A stretch of 64,000 bases of DNA from the NCBI GenBank assembly GCA_030655135.1, contig JAURWC010000022.1:310001-374000 (forward strand). Reading direction: 5' to 3'. Position 1 is the stretch's first letter; the number at the start of each line of letters is the position of its first letter. The notes under the pieces are model-generated. The model did not search any database and was not told where the DNA came from. It saw only the letters and a list, made by a program, of their open reading frames with translations. The position numbers were made by a program, and so were the translations under genes. This document shows positions 17,879 to 27,127 of this stretch, piece after piece. This stretch comes from Hyphomicrobiaceae bacterium (lineage in GTDB: Bacteria > Pseudomonadota > Alphaproteobacteria > Rhizobiales > Hyphomicrobiaceae).

Positions 17879-19324
17879 TCAATAATTGTAAGCGCGCTCG
17901 CCGTGGTCGGAGATGTCGAGGCCTTCGCGCTCTTTCTCTTCGACGGGACGCAGACCGATGATGAAGTCGACCAGCTTGTAGAGGATGGCCGAGATCACGG
18001 CGCACCACACGATGGTCAGGCCAACGGCCCAAGCCTGCGTGATGAGCTGGCTGATCGGGTTGTAGCTGGCGAGAGCAACAGCTTCGCCTGCCTTCTGCGT
18101 ATAGTCGAGAATGCCAGCGCCGCCCAGGTTCGGATCGACGAGGATGCCCGTGGCGAGAGCGCCGACGATGCCGCCGACTGCGTGGACGCCAAAGACGTCG
18201 AGCGAGTCGTCGTAACCGAGAGCGTTCTTGATGCCGGTGCAGAAGAGGAAGCAGACGACGCCGGCGACGACGCCGAGGACGATCGCACCCATCGGGCCGG
18301 AGAAGCCAGCGGCCGGCGTGACGGCAACGAGGCCGGCAACGACGCCCGAAGCAAGGCCGAGAAGCGACGGCTTGCCCTTGAACAGCCACTCAGCGAGCAT
18401 CCACGCCAGACCAGCGGCCGCCGGAGCGACGAAGGTGTTGACCATGGCGAGGAACGCATAAGCGTTGGCTTCGAGGTTTGAACCGCAGTTGAAGCCGAAC
18501 CAGCCGACCCACAGAAGCGAGGTACCGATCATGGTCATCGTCAGCGAGTGCGGAGGCATGGCTTCCTTGCCGAAGCCGACGCGCTTGCCGAGGATGAGAG
18601 CGCCAACCAGGCCAGCGATGCCAGCGTTGATGTGCACAACGGTGCCGCCTGCGAAGTCGATGGCGCCCCAGCTCCAGAGCAGGCCAGCGTCAGCGAAGGT
18701 CGATGCCTTGAGGGCATCATCGCCGGCAACGGCAGCGCTGAAGGCATCCGGGCCAGCCCAGTACCAGACCATGTGCGCGATCGGGAAGTAGACGAACGTC
18801 ACCCACAGAACGGTGAAGAGCAGCAATGCGGAGAACTTCATACGTTCTGCGAAGGCACCGACGATCAGCGCAGGCGTGATGCATGCGAAGGTCATCTGAA
18901 ACGCTACGAAGGCGTATTCCGGAATGGCTGTGTTGTGGGAGAAGGTGCCGCCAAGCGTCGTGGTATCGACGCCAGCGAGGAACAGCTTGCTGAAGCCGCC
19001 CACGTAGGAGTTGAACTCACCGCCGCTGGTGAAGGCCATCGAGTAGCCGTAGACGACCCAAATGATGGCCACGACGCAGACGATGGCAAACACCTGCATC
19101 AGCATCGACAGCATGTTCTTCGTGCGAACCATGCCGCCGTAAAACAGCGCCAGGCCCGGAATCGTCATCAGCAGCACGATGACCGTCGAAACGAACATGA
19201 AGGCGCTGTCGCCCTTGTTCACCGTCGGTCCGGCGGCCTGCGCGAACGCCGGCGCAGCGAGCAGCGCCGTGGCCCCCGCAACGCCAAGCGCGCGAAGAAC
19301 GCGCGTGGCAAAGTTTGACTTCAT
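17879..19324 (-). CDS. amtB: Ammonium transporter AmtB
   Basis: 481 residues from ATG 19324, preceded by GGGGAG at a good distance. An N-terminal signal peptide (ALLAAPAFAQA) is followed by 11 membrane segments. The pore histidines are visible in GGTVVHINAG and in DVFGVHAVGG, and the family motif GAFAERMKF is present. The cytoplasmic C-terminus (LRPVEEKEREGLDISDHGERAYNY) keeps the conserved region needed for PII interaction. It is 42 nt downstream of glnK in a classic glnK-amtB operon, so GlnK should block the pore in nitrogen-rich conditions. Confidence 0.97.
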   Translation of the reverse strand: MKSNFATRVLRALGVAGATALLAAPAFAQAAGPTVNKGDSAFMFVSTVIVLLMTIPGLALFYGGMVRTKNMLSMLMQVFAIVCVVAIIWVVYGYSMAFTSGGEFNSYVGGFSKLFLAGVDTTTLGGTFSHNTAIPEYAFVAFQMTFACITPALIVGAFAERMKFSALLLFTVLWVTFVYFPIAHMVWYWAGPDAFSAAVAGDDALKASTFADAGLLWSWGAIDFAGGTVVHINAGIAGLVGALILGKRVGFGKEAMPPHSLTMTMIGTSLLWVGWFGFNCGSNLEANAYAFLAMVNTFVAPAAAGLAWMLAEWLFKGKPSLLGLASGVVAGLVAVTPAAGFSGPMGAIVLGVVAGVVCFLFCTGIKNALGYDDSLDVFGVHAVGGIVGALATGILVDPNLGGAGILDYTQKAGEAVALASYNPISQLITQAWAVGLTIVWCAVISAILYKLVDFIIGLRPVEEKEREGLDISDHGERAYNY

Positions 19325-19366
19325 CTCTGTACTCCCCTGTTGTCTCAATGGTGTCTCCTGCACGCG

Positions 19367-19829
<463 letters not shown>

Positions 19830-19949
19830 GTACGCAGGGAAAACTTAAGATGCTGATTCGGCGAAATAATATTCAGTGCGTCGGGAATTAGACGGGCCGG
19901 AACGGTGTATTTCATGGGCGAAATATAGGCAATCGAGGCCCATTGCCTA

Positions 19950-20861
19950 TTATTTGATCATGTAGGCGCTTTCCCGGCGGCGGATGAGTCCTTCTTGGGC
20001 AACGGTGGCAATAAGGTGGCCCTCGCGTGAAAAAATGGAGCCACGGCAAAGTCCCCGTGCGCCGTTGGCATTTGGGCTGTCTTGCGTATACAGCAGCCAC
20101 TCGTCGGCGCGGAACGGCCGGTGGAACCACAAAGCGTGGTCGAGGCTTGCGAGTTGGATGTCCTGGTCAAACAGAAGCTTGCCATGCGCGATCAGAGCCG
20201 TGTCGAGCAAGGTGAAGTCCGAGGCATAGGCCAGCATGCACTGGTGCAGGCTCAGGTCGTCGGGCAGGCGGCCGTTGGCCTTGATCCAGACGTGCTGCAC
20301 GGGCGTCGTCTTTTCACGGGTGAGGTAGCGTGAGATATCGACCGGGCGCATGTCGAACGGACGTTCGCGCTGCCAATACGACCGCATATTCTCGGGCAGG
20401 CGGTCCAGCAGCTTGGTCATCAGGGTGGCGGCGCTGGGCAGATCTTCCGGCGGCGGGACGCTGGGCATCTGGGCCTGATGCTCATAGCCGTCCTCGTGCT
20501 TGTGGAACGAGGCGCTCATGGCGAACATGGTGCGGCCGTGCTGGATGGCCTTGATGCGGCGTGTGGAAAAGCTGCCGCCATCGCGGGTACGCTCCACCTC
20601 GTAAATGATCGGAATTTTCGGGTCGCCGGCCAGCAGGAAATAGGCGTGCAGGGAATGCACGGGACGAGGTTCGGAGATTGTACGGACGGCGGCGACCAGG
20701 GCCTGGCCCAGAACCTGCCCTCCATAGACGCGCTGCCAGCCTTCCTTTGGGCTATTGCCGCGATACAGATTGTCCTCCAACTGCTCCAGATCCAGCAGGG
20801 CCAGCAAATCCTCAAGGGCTTTGCCGGACGGATCGGCGTCTTTCGTGGGTGCAGCTGGCAT
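19950..20861 (-). CDS. tesB: Acyl-CoA thioesterase II
   Basis: 303 residues with the double hot-dog layout of TesB. The family active-site Asp, Thr/Ser and Gln positions can be placed in ASDFTLLDT, SLDHALWFHRPF and ATVAQEGLIR. It hydrolyses acyl-CoA to free fatty acid and CoA in the cytoplasm. The neighbour set tesB-glnK-amtB is widespread in alphaproteobacteria. It is divergent from the ubiquinone hydroxylase gene. Confidence 0.95.
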   Translation of the reverse strand: MPAAPTKDADPSGKALEDLLALLDLEQLEDNLYRGNSPKEGWQRVYGGQVLGQALVAAVRTISEPRPVHSLHAYFLLAGDPKIPIIYEVERTRDGGSFSTRRIKAIQHGRTMFAMSASFHKHEDGYEHQAQMPSVPPPEDLPSAATLMTKLLDRLPENMRSYWQRERPFDMRPVDISRYLTREKTTPVQHVWIKANGRLPDDLSLHQCMLAYASDFTLLDTALIAHGKLLFDQDIQLASLDHALWFHRPFRADEWLLYTQDSPNANGARGLCRGSIFSREGHLIATVAQEGLIRRRESAYMIK

Positions 20862-20951
20862 GGAGGTGTCCGCTATTCGGTGCTATCGCTCTGATCCGGC
20901 TCCTTGCGGGGCGGACTGACCACTCTCTATCAAGGAGCCTGCCGCTAGGCC

Positions 20952-22196
20952 ATGGCGAACGCTGCGCCGAATGGGCGCTATGACATCGTGATCTCGGGGG
21001 CGAGCTATGCCGGGCTCGCCTTGGCACGCGCGCTGAGCCAGGCGCTGGAGGGCAGCGCGCGCATCGCGTTGGTCGATCGCAGGCCGGTTGGGCCGCGAGG
21101 CAGTGCGCCGGACGCGCGCGCGTTCGCGCTGTCGGCCGGGTCAAAGCGCATGCTGGAAATACTTGGCGTCTGGGGGCTGGTTGCGGATGCCGCGCAGCCG
21201 GTGGCTGCAATCGAGATCACGGATTCGTCGCTAGATGCCGGCGTGCGTCCGGTGCTGCTGACGTATGAGAACGCCGTCGAAGGGGGCGAGCCCGCTTCCT
21301 ACATCGTGCCAGCCGGGCCGCTGAACGATGCGCTGGCCGAGGTCGTGGCGGGCGACGGTGGGATCGAGATCGTCGCACCGGAGGAAATCGCCAGCTTCGT
21401 CGGTGACGCGGCGCTGGATCTGACGTTTGCGGGCGGCGCGGCGGTCAAGGCGTCCCTGCTGATCGCGGCGGACGGACGCAACTCTCCGTTGCGCGGGATG
21501 GCCGGCATCAAGAGCGTGGGCCGCAGCTATCCGCAGACGGGCATCGTCACGACGGTCGCGCATGCCAAGCCGCACAACGGGCATGCCGTGCAGCATTTTC
21601 TGCCGGGTGGACCATTTGCCATCCTGCCGCTGCCGGGCAATCGCGCCTGCATCACGTGGACGGAAGAGGCCGACGAGGCGCGGCGCATCCTGGCGCTCGA
21701 CGATGCGGCGTTTCTGGAGGAGGTCGACAAGCGCTTCGGCGGCAAGCTGGGAACGCTGAGCCTGGCAGGCCCGCGGCAGTCGTGGCCGCTGGAACTGCAT
21801 CTAGCGAGATCGTACATCGCGCCGCGGTTCGCGGTGGTCGGCGATGCGGCGCATGTGGTGCATCCGATTGCGGGGCAGGGCTTGAACCTGGCGCTGCGCG
21901 ATGCGGCCGCGTTGACGGAAGCGATCACCGACGCGGCGCGGCTGGGCTTGGACCTGGGGAGCGCGCAGGCGCTGGAACGCTACGAGCGGTGGCGCCGCTT
22001 CGATGCGGCCATGTCGACGGCAGCGTTCGACGGTCTCAACGTACTGTTCTCCAACGACTTGACGCTGCTGCGCGCGGCGCGCGACGTGGGGCTCGGTTTA
22101 GTCAATCGCAGTCCGATGCTGAAACAGCTATTCGTCGCGGAGGCCGCCGGTATCACGGGCGACGTGCCGCGGCTGCTGCGCGGCGAAGCCGTATGA
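20952..22196 (+). CDS. UbiH/COQ6-family FAD-dependent hydroxylase
   Basis: 414 residues. The N-terminal FAD-binding Rossmann motif reads VISGASYAGLALA; the NAD(P)H/FAD motif DARAFALSAGS and the C-terminal GDAAHVVHPIAGQGLNLAL are those of class A flavoprotein monooxygenases of the UbiH/UbiF/VisC group. It probably hydroxylates the ring of an octaprenylphenol in ubiquinone synthesis at the inner membrane; which ring position is not decidable. The first Gly of the dinucleotide motif is preceded by Ser rather than Gly (SGASYAG). It lies 10 nt before mutT. Confidence 0.88.
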   Translation: MANAAPNGRYDIVISGASYAGLALARALSQALEGSARIALVDRRPVGPRGSAPDARAFALSAGSKRMLEILGVWGLVADAAQPVAAIEITDSSLDAGVRPVLLTYENAVEGGEPASYIVPAGPLNDALAEVVAGDGGIEIVAPEEIASFVGDAALDLTFAGGAAVKASLLIAADGRNSPLRGMAGIKSVGRSYPQTGIVTTVAHAKPHNGHAVQHFLPGGPFAILPLPGNRACITWTEEADEARRILALDDAAFLEEVDKRFGGKLGTLSLAGPRQSWPLELHLARSYIAPRFAVVGDAAHVVHPIAGQGLNLALRDAAALTEAITDAARLGLDLGSAQALERYERWRRFDAAMSTAAFDGLNVLFSNDLTLLRAARDVGLGLVNRSPMLKQLFVAEAAGITGDVPRLLRGEAV

Positions 22197-22206
22197 GGAG
22201 CGACGC

Positions 22207-22632
22207 GTGACGCTGACCGAAACGGTAACGAAGCCAATGCTGCTGGTTGCTGCCGCTGCGCTCGTGGATCGCGACAACCGGGTGCTGATCGCCAAACGGC
22301 CTGAAGGCAAGGCGATGGCGGGCCTGTGGGAGTTTCCGGGCGGCAAGGTGGACAAGGGCGAAACGCCGGAGCGGGCACTGGTGCGTGAGCTGCGCGAGGA
22401 GCTGTCGATCGAGGTCTGCGATACGTGCCTGGCGCCGTTTACGTTCGCCAGCCACGAGTACGAAGCGTTCCACCTCCTGATGCCGCTGTTCCTGTGCCGC
22501 AATTGGGAGGGTGACCTCGCGCCGCGTGAAGGCCAGGAGATCAAGTGGGTGAAGGCCAGCCGTCTGGCCGACTACGCGATGCCGGAAGCCGACAAGCCGC
22601 TGGTGCCGTGGCTGCGGGATTTGCTGGGGTGA
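22207..22632 (+). CDS. mutT: 8-oxo-dGTP diphosphatase MutT
   Basis: 141 residues. The Nudix box is complete (GGKVDKGETPERALVRELREEL, key residues G, E, REL, EE). MutT removes 8-oxo-dGTP from the nucleotide pool to prevent A-C transversions. RPEGKAMAGLWEFPGGK matches the family substrate loop. It is probably co-transcribed with the upstream hydroxylase gene. Confidence 0.94.
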   Translation: MTLTETVTKPMLLVAAAALVDRDNRVLIAKRPEGKAMAGLWEFPGGKVDKGETPERALVRELREELSIEVCDTCLAPFTFASHEYEAFHLLMPLFLCRNWEGDLAPREGQEIKWVKASRLADYAMPEADKPLVPWLRDLLG

Positions 22633-22684
22633 CTCGCGTCGCGTGACGCTTGACGCCGGGGCGGCCGCGTGAGACTCTTCGTGC

Positions 22685-22975
22685 ATGCTGGATCCACGCC
22701 GGATCAGACACAAAGGTTTACGACTACTCTTCGAGCGTGGCGAGGAGCGGCGTCTCAATCTACAATGGGTTCCTCGCATCAAGCGCATTCTGGCGGCGCT
22801 CAATATCGCGGGAGCGCCGGATGAAATTGATACGCCGGGATCTGATTTTCATGAGCTCGTCGGCAACCGCAAAGGAACATATTCGGTCACGGTTACGCGC
22901 AATTGGCGCCTAACGTTCGAATGGGATTCCGAAGGACCGCTTAACGTCGACCTGGAGGACTATCATGGCCGCTGA
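22685..22975 (+). CDS. higB: HigB-type toxin (RelE superfamily)
   Basis: 96 residues. The pattern RHKGLRLLFERG near the N-terminus, LPGSDFHELVGNRKGTYSVTVTRNWRLTFEW in the middle (reported here by key residues H, G, RKG, NWR, F) and the terminal LEDYH are diagnostic of HigB ribosome-dependent mRNA interferases. The gene order toxin then antitoxin is that of higBA. The stop overlaps the start of higA by 11 bp. It sits between mutT and a convergent methyltransferase gene. Confidence 0.93.
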   Translation: MLDPRRIRHKGLRLLFERGEERRLNLQWVPRIKRILAALNIAGAPDEIDTPGSDFHELVGNRKGTYSVTVTRNWRLTFEWDSEGPLNVDLEDYHGR

Positions 22976-23282
22976 CCGCAATTTGCCCGGCTTCGAGCCG
23001 CCCCATCCAGGTGACTACCTTCGGGAAGATATTCTGCCCGCGTTGGACATGACGATCACGCAGCTGGCCGAGCATCTTGGAGTAAGCCGGGCATCGCTTT
23101 CGGAACTTGTGAACGCAAATCGTTCGGTCTCACTGGAGATGGCTCAGCGGTTAGGGCAAGCGTTCCGCAACGGAACCCGCTTCTGGATGGCGCTGCAGAT
23201 GCAGCGTGATATTTGGCTGGCTGAGCAAAATTCTCGTGTTTCGGTGAAGCCCATCGTACGCAAATCCTCTCGCGCGGCTTGA
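22965..23282 (+). CDS. higA: HigA-type antitoxin (XRE helix-turn-helix)
   Basis: 105 residues. PPHPGDYLREDILPAL is the HigA family start, followed by the helix-turn-helix ITQLAEHLGVSRASLSELV and an RFWMALQMQRDIWLA helix. HigA neutralises HigB and represses the operon. It overlaps higB by 11 bp. Its stop lies 4 nt from the convergent methyltransferase stop. Both genes are full length, so the pair is probably active. Confidence 0.95.
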   Translation: MAADRNLPGFEPPHPGDYLREDILPALDMTITQLAEHLGVSRASLSELVNANRSVSLEMAQRLGQAFRNGTRFWMALQMQRDIWLAEQNSRVSVKPIVRKSSRAA

Positions 23283-23286
23283 TGCG

Positions 23287-24165
23287 TTACTTCGATCGCG
23301 GTTCGAGCACGTCTTTCAAGCTCACCGTTGCAGAGCCGGGCTTCAGGGCTTTGGGCTGGCTGGGGTCGGGGCGCCAGGCGGTGATGGTGAGGATCTCGAA
23401 GGTGGCGGGGATGCGGCCGTTGGGCAGGGCGAAGCGCTCGGCGTAGATCTCGGCGGCACGCAGCAGCAGGCGGCGGGTGACGGGCACGCGGCGGCGGTCG
23501 GCCAGCATGTTGCTGGCGCCCATGGCCTTGATTTCGCGCATCAGCGATAGAGGGTCGGCGTAGGTCACGGACACGGTGTCGCTGTCGACGACGGGAAGGG
23601 CGAAGCCGGCGCGCTGCACCAGGGTGCCGAGGTCGCGCACGTCGGCGAAGGGCGCAACCCGCGGCGAGGCGCCGCCGGTCACTTCGGTCTCGGCGATGAG
23701 CCAGGCTTGGCGCAGCTCGTTGAGCGTGGCGCCGCCGAGAAGCGCACCGAGGAACAGACCGTCCGGCTTCAGGGCGCGGTTGATCTGGATGAGGGCGCCC
23801 GGCAGATCGTTGACCCACTGCAGCGCCAGGCCGGAAACGATCAGATCGAGCGAGGCTTCGGGCAGCGCCGGCGCTTCCAGGCTTGCCTGGATCTTTGGCG
23901 GCGCGCATTGCGCCAGGAGCGACGCGTTCGGTTCAAGCGCGGTGAGACTTTCGATGCCGGAAGTGGACCGCAGCCGGCCGCCGAGCAGACCGTGGTGGGC
24001 GCCGAGATCGAGGGCGAGCGGGAACTTGCGCTGAATGAGGGCCAGGCGGTCGATCAAATCGTCGGCAACGCGGTCGAGCAGGAAATCGTGGGATGCCGCC
24101 GAGGGCGCGGCGCGTGTGCGACGCCGGTCAAGAAGCTCGAGGTCGAAGATTTTCGGGGCGCTCAT
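23287..24165 (-). CDS. SAM-dependent methyltransferase-fold protein (BioC/NDUFAF5-like)
   Basis: 292 residues. The Rossmann SAM motif is LALDLGAHHGLLGGRL, followed by LTALEPNASLL, LDLIVSGLALQWVNDLPGAL and PDGLFLGALLGG. The start PKIFDLELLDRRRTRA is typical of the bacterial homologues of mitochondrial NDUFAF5, which hydroxylates an arginine of complex I subunit NDUFS7; BioC annotations are also common for this family. The role here is not decidable. It is divergent from the comF gene. Confidence 0.85.
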   Translation of the reverse strand: MSAPKIFDLELLDRRRTRAAPSAASHDFLLDRVADDLIDRLALIQRKFPLALDLGAHHGLLGGRLRSTSGIESLTALEPNASLLAQCAPPKIQASLEAPALPEASLDLIVSGLALQWVNDLPGALIQINRALKPDGLFLGALLGGATLNELRQAWLIAETEVTGGASPRVAPFADVRDLGTLVQRAGFALPVVDSDTVSVTYADPLSLMREIKAMGASNMLADRRRVPVTRRLLLRAAEIYAERFALPNGRIPATFEILTITAWRPDPSQPKALKPGSATVSLKDVLEPRSK

Positions 24166-24231
24166 GCGTATGCTGACGTTTTGTGTTTCGAGGGCTGACG
24201 CGCTGGCTTAGCATGGGTATCGGGGAGCGCT

Positions 24232-25032
24232 ATGCGAGAAGACGTCGAGACCAACGAAGAGATGCCGCAGGCTTTGCCGCGGCGGACGCCACTCTTGCGG
24301 CGGGGGATGGCGTGGCTCTCCGACGTTGTGTTTCCGCCGGTTTGCCTGTCCTGCCGCGCTGGGCTGGTGACGCATGACGCGCTTTGTCCGGCTTGCTGGT
24401 CGCGGATCGATTTCATCAGGCCGCCGCTTTGCGACAGGCTTGGGCTGCCGATGCCGTATGACACGGGCGGTACCATGATCTCGGCAGCCGCCGCGGCAGA
24501 CCCGCCATCGTATGAGCGGGCGCGGGCGGTGGCGCACTATACCGGCGTGATGCGGGAGCTGGTGCACGACTTCAAGTTCTCGGACTGGCATGCGGCGCGC
24601 AAGCTACTGTCGCGGCTGATGGCCGAGGCCGGCAAATCGCTGATCGCGGAGGCCGATGTCGTAGTGCCTGTGCCGCTGAGCCGGGCGCGCCTGATATCGC
24701 GACGGTTCAATCAGGCGGCGCTGCTGGCGCAAGATCTCAGCCGTTCCTCCGGGATCGTGTACGAGCCGCTGGCGCTTGTCCGCACGCGGGCGACGCCGCA
24801 GCAGGTTGGCCTCACCAGGGCCGAGCGCAAGCTGAACGTGCGCGGCGCGTTCGCGGTGCCCCGGGCCAAGGCTGCCTGCATCGCTGGCCGTCGCGTGCTG
24901 CTGGTGGACGACGTTATAACAACGGGTGCGACGTGCGGATCGGCCGCGCGGGCGCTGACGCGGGCAGGTGCGGCTCAGGTCGATGTCCTGGCATTGGCGC
25001 TAGTGACGGATTATTCGACGGTGGCGGCTTAG
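24232..25032 (+). CDS. ComF-family phosphoribosyltransferase
   Basis: 266 residues. An N-terminal zinc-finger-like part (CLSCRAGLVTHDALCPACW) is followed by a phosphoribosyltransferase domain with the PRPP-binding motif VLLVDDVITTGAT near residues 222-234. The family is linked to DNA uptake (ComF/GntX) but its activity is poorly known. The comF-grxC-nitrilase-DUF1178 order is common in Rhizobiales. Here a small membrane-protein gene begins 2 nt after the stop and separates comF from grxC. Confidence 0.92.
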   Translation: MREDVETNEEMPQALPRRTPLLRRGMAWLSDVVFPPVCLSCRAGLVTHDALCPACWSRIDFIRPPLCDRLGLPMPYDTGGTMISAAAAADPPSYERARAVAHYTGVMRELVHDFKFSDWHAARKLLSRLMAEAGKSLIAEADVVVPVPLSRARLISRRFNQAALLAQDLSRSSGIVYEPLALVRTRATPQQVGLTRAERKLNVRGAFAVPRAKAACIAGRRVLLVDDVITTGATCGSAARALTRAGAAQVDVLALALVTDYSTVAA

Positions 25033-25034
25033 CT

Positions 25035-25400
25035 GTGATTGGACCTATTGACCGCGACATTCTTTACCGACGGGCCGTCATGGTCATGCTGGGCGTCAGC
25101 ATCCTGCCATTGCTGATCGGCTGGTCTCAGGTGGCCGGCCTCGTTACGGGCGAAGTCTCGCGCGTTCTAAAAATGGGTTCAGGCTTGCTCCATGTGGTGA
25201 TTATGGTGGGGTTGCTGATCTGGAAGCGCAGCATGGTTTTGCTGAGCTATTTCCTGATCAGCATCCTGGGATTCATATTCATGAGCTGCAGTTCGCCAGT
25301 CATATTGATCTATCTGCTTTTGATATTCCTTGTGCCCTGCCTCTATGGGGGCGAAGGCTGTATGCTTGGGACGTGGCTGTACGCCCCATCCGTGCCATGA
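25035..25400 (+). CDS. Small hypothetical membrane protein
   Basis: About 121 residues from GTG 25035, 2 nt after the comF stop. Three to four hydrophobic segments are visible (VMLGVSILPLLIGW, LLHVVIMVGLLIW, LLSYFLISILGFIFM, ILIYLLLIFLVPCL). Codon use is less GC-rich than in its neighbours. I do not recognise a family. It sits between comF and grxC, which are usually adjacent, so it may be an insertion. The start is uncertain. Confidence 0.5.
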   Translation: MIGPIDRDILYRRAVMVMLGVSILPLLIGWSQVAGLVTGEVSRVLKMGSGLLHVVIMVGLLIWKRSMVLLSYFLISILGFIFMSCSSPVILIYLLLIFLVPCLYGGEGCMLGTWLYAPSVP

Positions 25401-25497
25401 CGTGGTGGTCATGTTGCCACGGTGCGCTTGCGCCCCCATATGATCGGGGTACGCTAGGCACGCTGTGCGAGAGTCGCCAGGCGGGAAGCTGATCGGG

Positions 25498-25761
25498 ATG
25501 AGCAAGGTCGTTATCTATACAACGTCAATGTGCTGTTACTGCCATCGCGCCAAGGATTTACTGCGGCAGAAGGGCGTTCAGTTCGACGAGATCGATGCGT
25601 CTGCGCGCGATGTGCGGGCGGCCATGATCCAGAAGGCGGGCGGACGGACGTCTGTGCCGCAAATCTGGATCGGTGGCGATCACGTTGGCGGTTGTGACGA
25701 CCTCTACGCTCTCGACCGCGCTGGGCGGCTTGATCCGATGCTCGGCCGACAGAACGCCTGA
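25498..25761 (+). CDS. grxC: Glutaredoxin 3
   Basis: 87 residues from ATG 25498. The thioredoxin fold starts VVIYTTSMCCYCHRAK; the active site is C-C-Y-C, with Cys replacing the usual Pro or Gly of CPYC/CGYC, so three cysteines are clustered. SVPQIWIGGDHVGGCDDL carries the cis-Pro and GSH-binding GG-D. It reduces disulfides and glutathionylated proteins. Its stop lies 34 nt before the nitrilase start. Confidence 0.95.
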   Translation: MSKVVIYTTSMCCYCHRAKDLLRQKGVQFDEIDASARDVRAAMIQKAGGRTSVPQIWIGGDHVGGCDDLYALDRAGRLDPMLGRQNA

Positions 25762-25795
25762 CGTTTGGTATTTAAGTGCAAGGCTGACCACCGCG

Positions 25796-26671
25796 ATGGC
25801 GGGTAATGACACTCCCACGACCTTCAAGGCTGCGCTGGTGCAGATGTGCTCCGGCCGTGATGTGGCGCGCAATGTGCGCGACGCGACGGCACTGATCCGT
25901 GAAGCAGCGGCGGGTGGCGCCCAGTACGTGCAGACGCCTGAAGTCACAACGCTGATGGAGCTCGACAAGAAGCTGCTGTTCGCGGCGATCGAGCCCGAAG
26001 AGACGAGCGCGGCGCTGGCGGCGTTTCGCGGGCTGGCGGCCGACCTGGGCATCTGGCTGCACATCGGCTCGATGGGCGTAAAGGTCGCGCCGGACAAGAT
26101 CGCCAACCGCGCTTTCGTGATCGGGCCGGATGGACAGGTGACGGCGCGCTACGACAAAATCCATATGTTCGACGTGGATCTGCCGAGCGGCGAGAGCTAC
26201 CGGGAGAGCAACAGCTATCAAGCAGGTGAGCAGGCTGTGATCGCGGAGCTGCCGTGGGGCGGATTAGGGTTGACGATTTGTTACGACCTGCGCTTCCCGC
26301 AGCTGCATCGTGCCTTGGCCCAGGCTGGCGCCGTGATGATCGCGGGACCGTCGGCGTTTACGAAGGTTACGGGCGAGGCGCACTGGCACACGCTGCTGAA
26401 GGCGCGGGCGATCGAAAGCCAGTGTTTCGTGCTGGCGGCCGCCCAGGGCGGGCGGCACGAACATGGCCGTGATACCTACGGTCATAGTTTGGTAATCTCG
26501 CCGTGGGGCGAGGTGATCGCGGAGGGCGTCGTTCAGCCTTCAGTTATCTTCGCCGATATAGACTTGCGACTGGTGAAGGAAGCGCGGGACCGTGTGCCGT
26601 CGTTACGGCACGACCGGGCGTTTGAAATAGCTCACGCCGGCGGTGTGGCAGGCGTGAAGGTGGCGATATGA
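25796..26671 (+). CDS. Carbon-nitrogen hydrolase (Nit family)
   Basis: 291 residues from ATG 25796. The Glu-Lys-Cys triad of nitrilases can be placed: E in QTPEVTTLME, K in YDKIHMFDVDLP and C in LTICYDLRFPQLHR. It belongs to the Nit1/Nit2-like branch whose members are deaminated-glutathione amidases or omega-amidases. Location next to glutaredoxin fits glutathione repair, but this is inference. The stop overlaps the DUF1178 gene by 4 bp. Confidence 0.93.
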   Translation: MAGNDTPTTFKAALVQMCSGRDVARNVRDATALIREAAAGGAQYVQTPEVTTLMELDKKLLFAAIEPEETSAALAAFRGLAADLGIWLHIGSMGVKVAPDKIANRAFVIGPDGQVTARYDKIHMFDVDLPSGESYRESNSYQAGEQAVIAELPWGGLGLTICYDLRFPQLHRALAQAGAVMIAGPSAFTKVTGEAHWHTLLKARAIESQCFVLAAAQGGRHEHGRDTYGHSLVISPWGEVIAEGVVQPSVIFADIDLRLVKEARDRVPSLRHDRAFEIAHAGGVAGVKVAI

Positions 26672-27099
26672 TCAAGTACCGGCTCATCTGCAATGAGAGC
26701 CATGAATTCGAAGGCTGGTTCCGCGGAAGCGATGAGTACGATGCGCAAGCGTCGAACGGGCATCTTTCATGCCCGGTGTGCGCCTCGACGGCCGTGTCCA
26801 AGGCTGTGATGGCGCCGAACGTGGCGACCAGCAGGGGCGTTGCGCCGATGCCCCGGCAGGCGCCTGGGCCTGATCGGCAGCGCGAGATCTTTGCGGCCTT
26901 GCGCAAGCTGCGGTCAGAAGTTGAAGCGCGGTCGACATATGTGGGCGAGCGATTTGCCGAGGAAGCCCGCAAGATCCACTTCGGCGAGGCCGAGGAGCGC
27001 GTCGTGCACGGTGAGGCGACCATGGACGAGGTTCATGCGCTGAGTGAAGACGGCGTGCCGGTGATGCCGCTGCCGCGGCTGCCAAAGGATCTGAACTAA
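26668..27099 (+). CDS. DUF1178 family protein
   Basis: 143 residues. The start MIKYRLICNESHEFEGWFRGS and the CPVC motif near residue 35 are characteristic of DUF1178, a family of unknown function with a probable zinc-binding N-terminus (Cys8, His12, CPVC). The C-terminal half is helical and charged. Translation is coupled to the nitrilase gene through an ATGA overlap. Confidence 0.93.
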   Translation: MIKYRLICNESHEFEGWFRGSDEYDAQASNGHLSCPVCASTAVSKAVMAPNVATSRGVAPMPRQAPGPDRQREIFAALRKLRSEVEARSTYVGERFAEEARKIHFGEAEERVVHGEATMDEVHALSEDGVPVMPLPRLPKDLN

Positions 27100-27127
27100 C
27101 AGCGGGCGCCGCTCCTGCTCGCAGGGT

